The position numbers and the translations under genes are program-made. DNA of 64,000 nucleotides from CAVPDA01 sp963702495 (GTDB lineage Bacteria; Pseudomonadota; Gammaproteobacteria; Burkholderiales; Rhodocyclaceae), in NCBI GenBank assembly GCA_963702495.1, contig CAVPDA010000004.1:1-64000 (forward strand). The letters are read 5' to 3'. The notes under the pieces were generated by a model. That model did not search any database. It was not told where the DNA came from and saw only the letters and a list, made by a program, of their open reading frames with translations. This document shows positions 56,136 through 64,000 of this stretch, piece by piece. Numbering within the stretch: the stretch's first letter is position 1; every line of letters starts with the position of its first letter.

Positions 56136-58052
56136 GTGAATCTGAAAAAAGCCCCCCCTCCCGGCGCATTCCGAGTGCGAGCACGAGACCGCACGGCGGA
56201 CGGCGTCCGCACGCGGTTGCTCGGCGTGGCCGCCGCGCTGGCACTGGCGCTCGGCCCCGAGCCGTGTGCCGCGCTGGGCTTGGGCGAACTCGCCGCCCGC
56301 TCCCTTCTCGGCGAGCCGCTGCGGGCGGAAATTCCGCTCATCGATGCCGCGGGAGAGCGCATCGAAGCAAGCTGCTTCGAGCTTGCGCCGAATCCGGTCG
56401 CCGCGGACGACATCCCGTGGCTTACCCGCGCCAGGTTTGCCGTCGATTCCCGCAGACGGCCCGCCCGCCTGCTCGTCACCACCTCCGAGCCGGTCAGTCA
56501 CCCGATCCTGATGGTGGGAATCAAGGTCGGCTGCAACTTCGGCCTGACGCGCGAATATGCCCTCCTCCTTGCGCCGGCACCGGCCGTGGCGACGGCCGTG
56601 GCCTCGCCGGAAGGCGCCGCGCCGCCCTCCGCTACGGCAGCGGCACGCGGCTCGGATCGCCGCACGCAGGTGATCGCCACCAGCGCATGGCAGATCGTGG
56701 AGGGCGAGACCCTGCAAAACATCGCCGAGGCACTCTATCCGCGCAACCGCAGCATGCAGCGACGCTTCATCCGCGCCACGGTGAACGTCAATTCCGAGCT
56801 GTTCCGCGACGAGGCGCGTCCGGCGTCGACCAGACTTCCCGCGGGAACGACGCTGGCGGTTCCCGACCTGCGCCGCATCGCGGCGACGCCGCCGCCGGAG
56901 AGCGCGTCGGAAGGGGAAACGCCCCCGACGCCACGCAAGCAGGCACCGCCGCGCGCCGCCGCGCAGCCCAAGTCGCAGGACCGTCTCAGCATCGCGCGCG
57001 ACCAGCCCTCCGACACCGCTCTGGCGCTCGCACCGAAGCTCGATCCAACCCGCGGCGGCGGCACCACCGACGCACAACGCGACGCGCTGCGGCAGGAAAA
57101 ACAGCTGCTGGCGACCGTGGAAGACCAGGTCGTACTGCAACTCTCCCTGGCCGAAAGGATCCGGCAACTGGAGGAAACGCTGGCCGGCCTCCACACCCAA
57201 TTGAACGAGATCGACCAAAAGATACAGATGGCATCGCGTGCGCCGCACCCGCAGGCCACCACCGGCCTGCCGGCGGCAGCCGTCGCGCCGGCGCCCGGCG
57301 CCACGCCGGCGACGCGACCGGCCGAGGTGCGCGATCGCTTTGCGTTTCGTTACTGGCTGCCGTTCGTCCTGCTGGCGACGGCGGTGCTCGGCGTGCTGCT
57401 GCTCCTGCGCGCGCGCTCCCGTCGCTCGCAGCCGCAACCGACCGATGCCGCCGGCGAGTTGCCGCGCCCCCGACCCATGGCGGTGGATATCCCGCTCGCC
57501 GTCGATGCTCCGCTGCCACCGCCGCGGCCGCAGCGTCGATCCGACTTCCAGGCACCCGTCCGACCCGACGAGCATGCGATCGACGTGTCCGAGCATGAAT
57601 CCGCCCTGGAACTGGCCGAGATCATGTTGTCGTTCGGCCGGGTGCAGGGCGCGGCGCAAACGCTGGCGGACTATATCGAATCCAATCCCAAGCAGGCGGT
57701 GCGCCCGTGGCTCAAGCTTCTCGACGTCTATCGCAACGCCGGTATGAAGGCCGAGTTCGACACCCTGGCACGGCGCCTCAACCAAACCTTCAACGTCGAG
57801 GTGATGCCCTGGGAAACGGATGCATCGCGGCGTTTCGCCGAGGCCCTAGAAGGCTATCCGCACATCGTCGCAAGCCTGATTCGCGCTTGGAACAGCCCCG
57901 ACGCGCTGCCCTACCTGAACCGTCTGATCAGGGACAACCGGGACGGCCGGCGCGCCGGCTTCCCAGTGCCCGCGCTGCACGAGATCATGCTGCTCGCTGC
58001 CATGAAGGAGCAGCAGGAGTCGGGGCGCCTGAAGGATTCCCACGCGGCCTGA
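56136..58052 (+). CDS. fimV: FimV family pilus-assembly/polar hub protein
   Basis: 638 residues from GTG 56136. A basic N-terminus and hydrophobic stretch (RTRLLGVAAALALALG) form the signal region. The FimV N-domain follows (LGLGELAARSLLGEPLRAEI), then a LysM-like part (QIVEGETLQNIAEALYPRNR), a Pro/Ala region, a coiled coil (RIRQLEETLAGLHTQLNEID), one membrane helix (WLPFVLLATAVLGVLLLLRA) and a cytoplasmic FimV C-domain with HESALELAEIMLSFG. FimV-type proteins link peptidoglycan to polar pilus and secretion machines. It is shorter than Pseudomonas FimV. A small paralogue lies 258 bases downstream. No pil genes flank it. Confidence 0.9.
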   Translation: MNLKKAPPPGAFRVRARDRTADGVRTRLLGVAAALALALGPEPCAALGLGELAARSLLGEPLRAEIPLIDAAGERIEASCFELAPNPVAADDIPWLTRARFAVDSRRRPARLLVTTSEPVSHPILMVGIKVGCNFGLTREYALLLAPAPAVATAVASPEGAAPPSATAAARGSDRRTQVIATSAWQIVEGETLQNIAEALYPRNRSMQRRFIRATVNVNSELFRDEARPASTRLPAGTTLAVPDLRRIAATPPPESASEGETPPTPRKQAPPRAAAQPKSQDRLSIARDQPSDTALALAPKLDPTRGGGTTDAQRDALRQEKQLLATVEDQVVLQLSLAERIRQLEETLAGLHTQLNEIDQKIQMASRAPHPQATTGLPAAAVAPAPGATPATRPAEVRDRFAFRYWLPFVLLATAVLGVLLLLRARSRRSQPQPTDAAGELPRPRPMAVDIPLAVDAPLPPPRPQRRSDFQAPVRPDEHAIDVSEHESALELAEIMLSFGRVQGAAQTLADYIESNPKQAVRPWLKLLDVYRNAGMKAEFDTLARRLNQTFNVEVMPWETDASRRFAEALEGYPHIVASLIRAWNSPDALPYLNRLIRDNRDGRRAGFPVPALHEIMLLAAMKEQQESGRLKDSHAA

Positions 58053-58310
58053 TGTACGCCGGCGCGGGCTGTGCCGTGAAGTCTGCCGCATCCATCCGCT
58101 GAACGGTTCGCACCCGTTGCATCGATCACGGCGAGCACCGGCCGTTGCCCGTAGATTGGCGGCGTGGTCAAGCGGGACGGCGATTTCCGTGCCACGGCGG
58201 GAGGCAGTCACTCCAGCAATTCTTCCGACCCAGGCCGAACCCGACGGCGGCGACAGGACTGCAGTGTCCGCGGCAGACCAAGTGCCGCCTCCCGGCAGGA
58301 GGACAATGAG

Positions 58311-59042
58311 ATGGATGCATTTCCGTATGGCCTGATGGTTGCGGTATCGGGCGCCGTCATTTTTCTGGTGGTCGTCATGCTTCGCGCCCTGGGCCAGCGG
58401 CACGGCCGGACCGCGGCGGCCTGCCGCACGCCGGTGTCGCATCGAGCCCATTCCCGTACGTCCCAGGCCGGCCGCATCGGCGCCGGGACCGGCGACGACC
58501 CGGGCTTCCTGGGCACCGACGTCGCGACCTGCCAGGGTATCGAAGTGCATGAACACGAATCCGCCCTCGGACTGGCAGACGAGTTGCTATCCGGCGGCAG
58601 TACGCGCGGTGCAGCCCATGTCCTCGCGGATTTCGCCAAGTCGAATCCCAGACAGGCGGTGGAACCCTGGCTCAGGTTGCTGGACGTCTATCGCGACGCC
58701 GGAGCGCGCGACGAATACGAGACCATCGCCCGCGGCCTGCACGACCATTTCAACGTTCGCCCGCCGGCCTGGAGCCCCGGCGGCGTCGCGGACCGCGGCG
58801 CCGGCATCGAATCCTATCCCCATGTCATCGAACGGATCGTCGCCCAGTGGGGCACGCGCGCCTGCCACGAATATCTCGGCAGGCTGCTGACGGACAATCG
58901 CGGCGGCTCCCGCACCGGGTTCGGCATCGAAGCGCTGAGCGAAATTCTGCTGCTTGTCAACGTCTCGGAAGCAGTCGCTGCCGCAGCGCACCGGAGCCGG
59001 AAGGCCGCGCCGACCTCCGCGCCGAAACGCCGCGCGGCCTGA
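58311..59042 (+). CDS. Small FimV C-domain paralogue, membrane-anchored
   Basis: 243 residues from ATG 58311, seven bases after AGGAGGA. One N-terminal membrane helix (MVAVSGAVIFLVVVMLRALG) and then a FimV-like C-terminal segment: HEHESALGLADELLSGGSTR and ARQAVEPWLRLLDVYRDAG-like residues align across at least 70 positions with the FimV C-domain encoded upstream (HESALELAEIMLSFGRVQGA). The signal-peptide, LysM-like and coiled-coil parts of FimV are absent. It looks like a partial tandem duplication of the cytosolic half. Function unknown; it might compete with or extend FimV interactions. Intact. Confidence 0.78.
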   Translation: MDAFPYGLMVAVSGAVIFLVVVMLRALGQRHGRTAAACRTPVSHRAHSRTSQAGRIGAGTGDDPGFLGTDVATCQGIEVHEHESALGLADELLSGGSTRGAAHVLADFAKSNPRQAVEPWLRLLDVYRDAGARDEYETIARGLHDHFNVRPPAWSPGGVADRGAGIESYPHVIERIVAQWGTRACHEYLGRLLTDNRGGSRTGFGIEALSEILLLVNVSEAVAAAAHRSRKAAPTSAPKRRAA

Positions 59043-59119
59043 CGCGCTGCAGAGGCCGCGGTGAGATCCGGCATTTGACCGCCTCCGCCCTTGCACCCGC
59101 GGCGGGTCTTCCGCAGCCT

Positions 59120-59314
59120 TCACGCGACCCCCGCCCGCGCCGCTTCCATGGCCTCGCGCAGCACGTCCATGTCGCCGATGTGGTTGGCAAGCAGCAGGAT
59201 GAGCTTGGCATTTACGATGGCGCTCTGCTCCTCGGAAAGGTCGCGGTGGGTGGCGATCAGCCGCTCGTAGAATTCGTCTGCCGCGGCGAGATTGGGCTCC
59301 ATGGTGAGCTTCAT
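59120..59314 (-). CDS. DUF2783 small protein
   Basis: 64 residues from ATG 59314 (MKLTMEPNLAAADEFYERLI). Helical; ATHRDLSEEQSAIVNAKLIL and LLANHIGDMDVLREAMEAAR define the DUF2783 family. These small proteins are found almost only directly after FAD-dependent aromatic monooxygenase genes, as here: the monooxygenase gene ends 11 bases upstream. A role as partner or stabilising subunit is likely but unproven. Intact. Confidence 0.85.
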   Translation of the reverse strand: MKLTMEPNLAAADEFYERLIATHRDLSEEQSAIVNAKLILLLANHIGDMDVLREAMEAARAGVA

Positions 59315-59325
59315 CGGTGCTCTCC

Positions 59326-60996
59326 TCACTCGTTGCAGGTGGCGCGCAGAACGGCGCGGCGCACGCGTTCGAGGTCGAACTCGCGCCAGCGCGCACATAC
59401 GTGCTGATCGGGCCGCAGCAGGTAGAAGGTGCCCGGCACGGCGTCGAAACGCTGGATTACGAAATCCTCGTAGTCCTCCAGCTTCATCACTCCGGGCGGC
59501 AATTCGATCGGATTGCCGGGCTCGACCACGACGCGCGTGTCGACGGAGATCCGGTCCAGGGTAAGCGCGGCGATGCCGGAGGCGACTTCCGGCGGCAACT
59601 CGCTCATGCCCTCGGCGAAGTACAGACCGTTGAAGCTGCCGCCGATGCATTGCAGCAGCCAGCGCAGTTCGCCGTTGACCGCCACCGGCGCATCGGTCGC
59701 CGCAGCGCCGGGGACCATGCGCCCGGCGAAGAGGTCGCCGTCGGGTGTGTTCAGTTCGGAGCGAAGCAGAACCGCCGGCAGCGACAGCCGCCCGGAATTC
59801 ACCAGCCGGCGGGCGAACGGGTGCCTTTCCGCCAGCAGCAGGGCCGCATCGCGGAACGTTCGCGAAACGCGGCTCCTGGGCGTGATGAAATCGGTGCTGC
59901 GGGTGGAATTCAGAATGTTCTCGTCGGCGGCGAAGATCCGTTCGTCCGAGTAGTTATCGAGGAGTGCCTGCGGTGCCTTGCCTTCCAGCACCAGCTTGAG
60001 CTTCCAGGACAGATTGTCCGCGTCCTGGATCCCCGAATTGGCGCCGCGCGCGCCGAAGGGCGAAAGCTGATGCGCAGCATCGCCGGCGAACAGCACGCGC
60101 CCGTGGCGCAACCGCTCCATGCGGCGACAGGCGAAGGTGTAGACGCTCACCCACTCCAGGTCGAAGTCGCGCTCGCCCAGCATCGCGCGCAGCCGCGCCA
60201 GCACCTTGTCCGGTTTCTTCTCCTCCTCGGGATCGGCATCCCAGCCGAGTTGGAAGTCGACGCGCCAGACGTTGTCCGCCTGGCGGTGGAGCAGGGCGGA
60301 TTGATTGGGGTGGAACGGCGGATCGAACCAGAACCAGCGCTCGGTCGGATAATCGGCCTTCATCACGACATCGGCGATCAGGAAGCGGTCGCGGAACACC
60401 TGTCCCCTGCTGTCGAGCCCCATCAGGTGGCGCACCGGACTCTTCGCGCCGTCGCAAACGATCAGCCAGTCACAGGTCAGCGCGTAAGCACCCTGCGGCG
60501 TGTCCACCTGCAGCCGGACGCCCTGCCCGTCCTGGTCAACCTGTACGACCTTGTTCCCCCAGCGCAGATCGATGCGGCCGATTTCACGGGCGCGCCGGAT
60601 CAGGATCTCCTCGATGTGATACTGCTGCAGATTGATGAACGCGGGTCGCTGATGGCCCGCTTCCGACAGCAGATTGAACGAATAGACCAGGCGGTCCTTG
60701 AAAAACACCTTGCCGACGTTCCAGCCCACCCCCTTCGCCACGATCGCATCGCCGCAGCCGATGCGATCGAAGATCTCCAGAGTGCGTTTGGCGTGGCACA
60801 CGGCACGGGAACCCAGACTGACGGTATTGTCCTCGTCCAGAAGCAATGCCGGCACGCCGTGCTGCGCCAGGTCGATCGCCGCCGTCAGCCCCACCGGACC
60901 GGCACCGACTATGATCACCGCATGGTGCGCGGGCTGCTGCGAGTCCTGGTCGGGCGAGCGGGCATAATCGAACTTGGGATGGGTGTAGGTCTTCAT
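59326..60996 (-). CDS. FAD-dependent aromatic monooxygenase (MhpA/PheA family)
   Basis: 556 residues from ATG 60996 (MKTYTHPKFDYARSPDQDSQ). FAD/NADPH motifs: VIIVGAGPVGLTAAIDLAQH, LIVCDGAKSPVRHLMG and the FAD ribityl motif GRVLFAGDAAHQLSPFGARG followed by ANSGIQDADNLSWKL. The C-terminal part has the thioredoxin-like domain of phenol hydroxylase-type enzymes. Flavin-dependent hydroxylation of a phenolic compound is expected; the substrate is not clear. DUF2783 downstream supports the 3-(3-hydroxyphenyl)propionate-hydroxylase-like subgroup. It starts 32 bases after the Nif3 gene. Intact. Confidence 0.9.
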   Translation of the reverse strand: MKTYTHPKFDYARSPDQDSQQPAHHAVIIVGAGPVGLTAAIDLAQHGVPALLLDEDNTVSLGSRAVCHAKRTLEIFDRIGCGDAIVAKGVGWNVGKVFFKDRLVYSFNLLSEAGHQRPAFINLQQYHIEEILIRRAREIGRIDLRWGNKVVQVDQDGQGVRLQVDTPQGAYALTCDWLIVCDGAKSPVRHLMGLDSRGQVFRDRFLIADVVMKADYPTERWFWFDPPFHPNQSALLHRQADNVWRVDFQLGWDADPEEEKKPDKVLARLRAMLGERDFDLEWVSVYTFACRRMERLRHGRVLFAGDAAHQLSPFGARGANSGIQDADNLSWKLKLVLEGKAPQALLDNYSDERIFAADENILNSTRSTDFITPRSRVSRTFRDAALLLAERHPFARRLVNSGRLSLPAVLLRSELNTPDGDLFAGRMVPGAAATDAPVAVNGELRWLLQCIGGSFNGLYFAEGMSELPPEVASGIAALTLDRISVDTRVVVEPGNPIELPPGVMKLEDYEDFVIQRFDAVPGTFYLLRPDQHVCARWREFDLERVRRAVLRATCNE

Positions 60997-61028
60997 GCAG
61001 TGTCGGACCTCGGGTGTCACGCCACGAC

Positions 61029-61775
61029 TCAAACCGGATTGTCAATGTCAACGAATTCGCAGTGCAGGCCGAATCGCGCGGCCAGGTGATCGCCCAGGGC
61101 CTGCACGCCGTAGCGCTCGGTGGCGTGGTGCCCCCCTGCAATGTACGGGACGCCCGACTCGCGCGCCAGATGCACGGTCTGCTCGGAGATCTCGCCGCTG
61201 ACGAACAGATCCGCTCCGGCCGCGATGGCCTGCTCGAACAAGCCCTGGGCCGCCCCGGTGCACCACGCGATGCGCCTTACCGCCCGCTCCGCGTCGCCGA
61301 CCACCATCGCCGTCCGCTGCAGTCGCTCGCCGAGACTGCCCGCAATCTCGGCGGCCGAAGTGGCCATCTCGGTTTCCCCGAGGAAGCCGATGTCCTGATC
61401 CGCGAAACGGCCGGTCGCCTGCCATCCCATCAGCCTTCCCAATGCGGCGTTGTTGCCCAGATCCGGATGGGCGTCCAGCGGCAGATGAAAGGCGAACAGG
61501 CTGATGTCGTGATTCAGCAGCGCCGCCAATCGAGCCTTGCGGAATCCCGTGATACGGCCGTCCTCGCCGCGCCAGAAATAGCCATGGTGCACGACGACGG
61601 CATCGGCCTTGCGCGCGATTGCCTCCTCGAGCAGCGTACGGCTGGCGGTGACGCCCGTGACGATCGCATGAATCGACGGGCGCCCTTCCACTTGCAGACC
61701 GTTTGGGCAATAATCGCGGAAACGCGCCACTTCAAGCAGATCATCGAGATAGCGCTGCAATTCGGCCCGTTGCAT
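61029..61775 (-). CDS. Nif3/DUF34 family metal-binding protein
   Basis: 248 residues, short bacterial Nif3/YbgI form. Metal-binding pieces are ADAVVVHHGYFWRG near residue 65 and GVPYIAGGHHATERYGVQAL near the C-terminus, with DISLFAFHLPLDAHPDLGNN between. The family has a wide GTP-cyclohydrolase-I-type-2-like fold; its biochemical role is unsettled. The gene is commonly next to degS/degP-type protease genes and Tat genes in betaproteobacteria, as here. Start ATG 61775 is convincing; the frame is intact. Confidence 0.93.
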   Translation of the reverse strand: MQRAELQRYLDDLLEVARFRDYCPNGLQVEGRPSIHAIVTGVTASRTLLEEAIARKADAVVVHHGYFWRGEDGRITGFRKARLAALLNHDISLFAFHLPLDAHPDLGNNAALGRLMGWQATGRFADQDIGFLGETEMATSAAEIAGSLGERLQRTAMVVGDAERAVRRIAWCTGAAQGLFEQAIAAGADLFVSGEISEQTVHLARESGVPYIAGGHHATERYGVQALGDHLAARFGLHCEFVDIDNPV

Positions 61776-61826
61776 CGACGCTCCACCTAGACGGATTCAG
61801 ACAACACGCTCCCCGAGGACCGCATT

Positions 61827-62999
61827 ATGCGCCGCTTGTGGCTGATTTTCGCCCAGGCCGTGACCATCAGCATCGCCGTGCTGTTCGTGCTGCAGACGCT
61901 GAAGCCGGAATGGCTCGGCGGCGGCCGGCCCAGTGTCGTATCGCTGCAGGAGGCGCCGCCGGTCGCGGCGGCTCCGTCCGACGCACGCAGATCGGCCGCA
62001 TCCTACAGCGATGCCGCGCGCAAGGCCCTGCCCTCGGTGGTCCACGTCTTCACCAGCAAGGTGAACCCGGCACAGCGCAGCCCCTTCGCCGACGATCCGA
62101 TTTTTCGCCACTTTTTCGGCGACCGCCTGGGCCGCGGCGAAACCCAGCGCACCCTCGGCCTCGGCAGCGGCGTGGTCGTCAGCACCGAAGGCTATATCCT
62201 CACCAACCACCATGTCGTCGAGTCGGCCGACGAGATCGAGGTCGCCCTCTACGATGGCCGCAAGTTGAAGGCGCGCGTCGTCGGGCTCGATCCCGAATCG
62301 GATGTGGCGGTGCTGCAGATCGATGCCGGCGCAAAGCTGCCGGCGATCACCTTCGCCGCGCCCGATGCGCTGCGGGTGGGGGACGTCGTGCTCGCCATCG
62401 GCAATCCCTTCGACGTCGGCCAGACCGTGACCATGGGGATCGTCAGCGCCCTGGGGCGTTCCCATCTGGGCATCAACACCTTCGAGAACTTCATTCAGAC
62501 CGACGCCGCCATCAACCCCGGCAATTCCGGCGGCGCGCTGGTGGATGGGAGCGGCAATCTGGTCGGCATCAACACCGCGATCTATTCGCGCACCGGCGGC
62601 TCCCTCGGCATCGGCTTCGCGATCCCGGTGTCGCTGGCACGCAACGTGATGGAGCAGATCATCCAGGCCGGCGCCGTGACGCGAGGCTGGATCGGCGTCG
62701 AAGCGCAGGAAATCACGCCGGAACTGGCCGAGTCGTTCACCCTGCCCACCGCCCAGGGGACGCTGATCGCGGGCGTGGTGCGGGACGGCCCGGCCGATCG
62801 CGCCGGCATCAAACCGGGCGACGTCCTGGTGTCCATCGAAGGCAAGGCAGTGCGGGATCCCCAGGGCATGCTGGAATCCGTCGCCAGCCTGGCGCCCGGC
62901 CGTCCGGCAAAATTCAAGCTGCGCCGCGACAAGAGCGAGCTCGATCTCGACATCCTCATCGGCAAGCGCCCACCGTTGCGGCGCAACGGGAAAGAGTAA
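61827..62999 (+). CDS. Membrane-anchored HtrA-type serine protease (DegS/AlgW-like)
   Basis: 390 residues. One N-terminal membrane helix (LWLIFAQAVTISIAVLFVLQ) anchors it in the inner membrane. The trypsin domain has His129 (LTNHHVV), Asp159 (PESDVAVL) and Ser234 (NPGNSGGALVD), and GSGVVVSTEGYI. One PDZ domain follows (IGVEAQEITPELAESF, AGIKPGDVLVSIEGKAVRD). One PDZ plus anchor matches DegS/AlgW, which start envelope-stress signalling by cutting RseA/MucA. No rseA or rpoE is in the window, so general periplasmic quality control is an alternative. Divergent from Nif3. Intact. Confidence 0.93.
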   Translation: MRRLWLIFAQAVTISIAVLFVLQTLKPEWLGGGRPSVVSLQEAPPVAAAPSDARRSAASYSDAARKALPSVVHVFTSKVNPAQRSPFADDPIFRHFFGDRLGRGETQRTLGLGSGVVVSTEGYILTNHHVVESADEIEVALYDGRKLKARVVGLDPESDVAVLQIDAGAKLPAITFAAPDALRVGDVVLAIGNPFDVGQTVTMGIVSALGRSHLGINTFENFIQTDAAINPGNSGGALVDGSGNLVGINTAIYSRTGGSLGIGFAIPVSLARNVMEQIIQAGAVTRGWIGVEAQEITPELAESFTLPTAQGTLIAGVVRDGPADRAGIKPGDVLVSIEGKAVRDPQGMLESVASLAPGRPAKFKLRRDKSELDLDILIGKRPPLRRNGKE

Positions 63000-63031
63000 G
63001 GGGCGCGCCGCGGCCGCGGGAAGAGCGCGGC

Positions 63032-63838
63032 TCAGGGAGGATTCTTTCGGCTGTCCGCGTCCGCCTGATCCAGTTCCCGTTCCATCTCCTGGTCCGTGAG
63101 CGCCGTGTAATCCGACTCCGCGGCCGGCTTTTTCACGAAGCGCGCCAGCAGCAATCCCACCTCGAACAGGAGCACCAGCGGGATCGCCAGCAGCAGCTGG
63201 GACATCACGTCCGGCGGCGTGACCACGGCTGCGATCACGAACGCCCCGACGATGGCGTAGGGCCGGATCTCCCTCAGTTTCTGCAGGCTGACAATCCCCA
63301 TGCGCACCAGCACGATCACGATCACCGGCACTTCGAACGTGACGCCGAAGGCGATGAACATGGTTAGGACGAACGAAAGATACTGCTCGATGTCCGGCGC
63401 CGGGGTGATGCTCTTGGGGGCGAACTCGTTGATGAACTTGAACACCACGCCGAAGACGAAGAAGTAGCAGAACGCCATGCCGACGATGAACAACAGGGTG
63501 CTGGCGATCACCAGCGGCAGACCGAGCCGCTTCTCGTGGGCATAGAGACCGGGCGCGATGAATGCCCAGGACTGGTAAAGCACGATCGGCAGGGCAATGA
63601 CGAAGGCCACCATGACGGTTACCTTCACCGGCACGAGAAAGGGCGTCACCACACCGGTGGCGATCATCTTGGTGCCCTCGGGCAGGGCCAGCATCATGGG
63701 ATGAGCCAGGAAGTCGTAAATCTCGCTGGCCCACGGCATGAGGCAGAGAAAGACCACCAGGATGGCAAGAATTGCGCGCAGCAGGCGGTCGCGCAACTCC
63801 ACCAGGTGGGAGAGGAAGGTCTGCTCCTGATCGATCAC
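63032..63838 (-). CDS. tatC: Twin-arginine translocase subunit TatC
   Basis: 268 residues from GTG 63838 (VIDQEQTFLSHLVELRDRLL). Six membrane helices; the conserved cytosolic N-terminus LSHLVELRDRLLRAI binds the Tat signal; PFLVPVKVTVMVAFVIALPI, WAFIAPGLYAHEKRLG with the conserved Glu, and FGVTFEVPVIVIVLVRMGIV follow. It forms the signal receptor with TatB and exports folded proteins. The start lies 7 bases after the tatB stop. The longer open frame upstream is tatB sequence in another frame. Intact. Confidence 0.96.
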   Translation of the reverse strand: MIDQEQTFLSHLVELRDRLLRAILAILVVFLCLMPWASEIYDFLAHPMMLALPEGTKMIATGVVTPFLVPVKVTVMVAFVIALPIVLYQSWAFIAPGLYAHEKRLGLPLVIASTLLFIVGMAFCYFFVFGVVFKFINEFAPKSITPAPDIEQYLSFVLTMFIAFGVTFEVPVIVIVLVRMGIVSLQKLREIRPYAIVGAFVIAAVVTPPDVMSQLLLAIPLVLLFEVGLLLARFVKKPAAESDYTALTDQEMERELDQADADSRKNPP

Positions 63839-63845
63839 GGTCAGG

Positions 63846-64000
63846 TTAACCGGCTTTGCGCACCGCGCCAGCTTCCTGGCCGAGTTCGGCATCCGGTTGA
63901 GCTGCCGCGGCGGCTTCGGCCGGGGCGCCGCTGTGCTCCGCCGGGCTGGGGCTTTGCGCGCCCCCGTCCTGACTCAAGGCCTTGAATGGTTGGTTGAGCG
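63846..64000 (-). CDS. tatB: TatB, C-terminal part (continues beyond window)
   Basis: Only the last 51 residues are present. They are Ala/Pro/Gln/Glu-rich (ending LGQEAGAVRKAG), as in the variable TatB tail, and the frame stops with TAA just before tatC. Identification rests on position and composition; the conserved helix lies outside the window at the right edge. Confidence 0.75.
   Translation of the reverse strand, partial: LNQPFKALSQDGGAQSPSPAEHSGAPAEAAAAAQPDAELGQEAGAVRKAG

Noticed and set aside
55872..57785. 637-residue minus-strand open frame opposite fimV
   Set aside because: Antisense to a clear FimV protein with signal sequence and membrane helix in the expected order.
59317..61089. 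590-residue plus-strand open frame opposite the monooxygenase
   Set aside because: Antisense to an intact FAD enzyme with all cofactor motifs.

Overview
The window is a high-GC chromosomal segment of a betaproteobacterium, probably a Rhodocyclales or Nitrosomonadales relative with aerobic aromatic metabolism. The support is icd beside aceK, clpS-clpA, sucC-sucD, tatB-tatC, a FimV protein, a type IVa pilin with a sigma-54 promoter, and a phenylacetate set (paaG, paaI, two paaK, paaY). Genus cannot be fixed from sequence alone. No rRNA, tRNA, CRISPR array, prophage or insertion sequence was seen.

Layout. 0-11.5 kb is housekeeping: a secreted small protein, a Met/Gly-rich repeat protein, broken rluE, divergent aceK/icd, a cold-shock protein, clpSA, rraA, a CYTH-CHAD protein and sixA. 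11.7-24.5 kb is an ABC-transporter-dependent surface polysaccharide locus: wzm-wzt, a large fused phosphatase-like/nucleotidyltransferase-like protein, several glycosyltransferases, a methyltransferase and two sugar epimerases. Its base composition drops from inside wzt onward, as expected of an exchanged antigen cassette. 25.1-29.7 kb carries pilA followed on the same strand by a GT-C/TPR membrane protein and two glycosyltransferases, possibly a pilin or lipid-linked glycosylation set. 29.9-32.9 kb is accessory (DUF4143 ATPase, Uma2 nuclease, nucleotidyltransferase pair). 32.9-40.9 kb is a signalling block: HD-GYP, GAF-fused GspE/PilB ATPase, cNMP-rhodanese, class II cAMP phosphodiesterase-like protein, FHA and PP2C. 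41-46.3 kb has an ornithine cyclodeaminase family protein, a TerC protein, sucDC, DUF2889 and paaY. 46.4-55 kb has a flavodoxin, then paa genes ending in a large cytoplasmic sensor kinase that abuts the second paaK. 55-64 kb has a DUF2238 protein, fimV with a small paralogue, a DUF2783/FAD monooxygenase pair, a Nif3 protein, a DegS-like protease and tatC-tatB.

A dominant feature is the number of single-base reading-frame breaks in otherwise well-conserved genes (clpA, aceK, sucD, wzm, pilA, several glycosyltransferases). All lie between about 1 and 43.3 kb; none was seen from 43.7 kb to the end. Because essential genes are hit and each protein continues in another frame with no lost sequence, I read most of them as sequence or assembly errors rather than true gene death. 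Coordinates of broken genes span the whole reconstructed gene.

The most novel item is the 764-residue AlkP-like/nucleotidyltransferase-like fusion overlapping wzt, which keeps metal-ligand motifs but seems to lack the usual catalytic nucleophile. Other notable items are the PaaK2-sensor kinase pair, the FimV mini-paralogue and the pilin-linked GT-C cluster.
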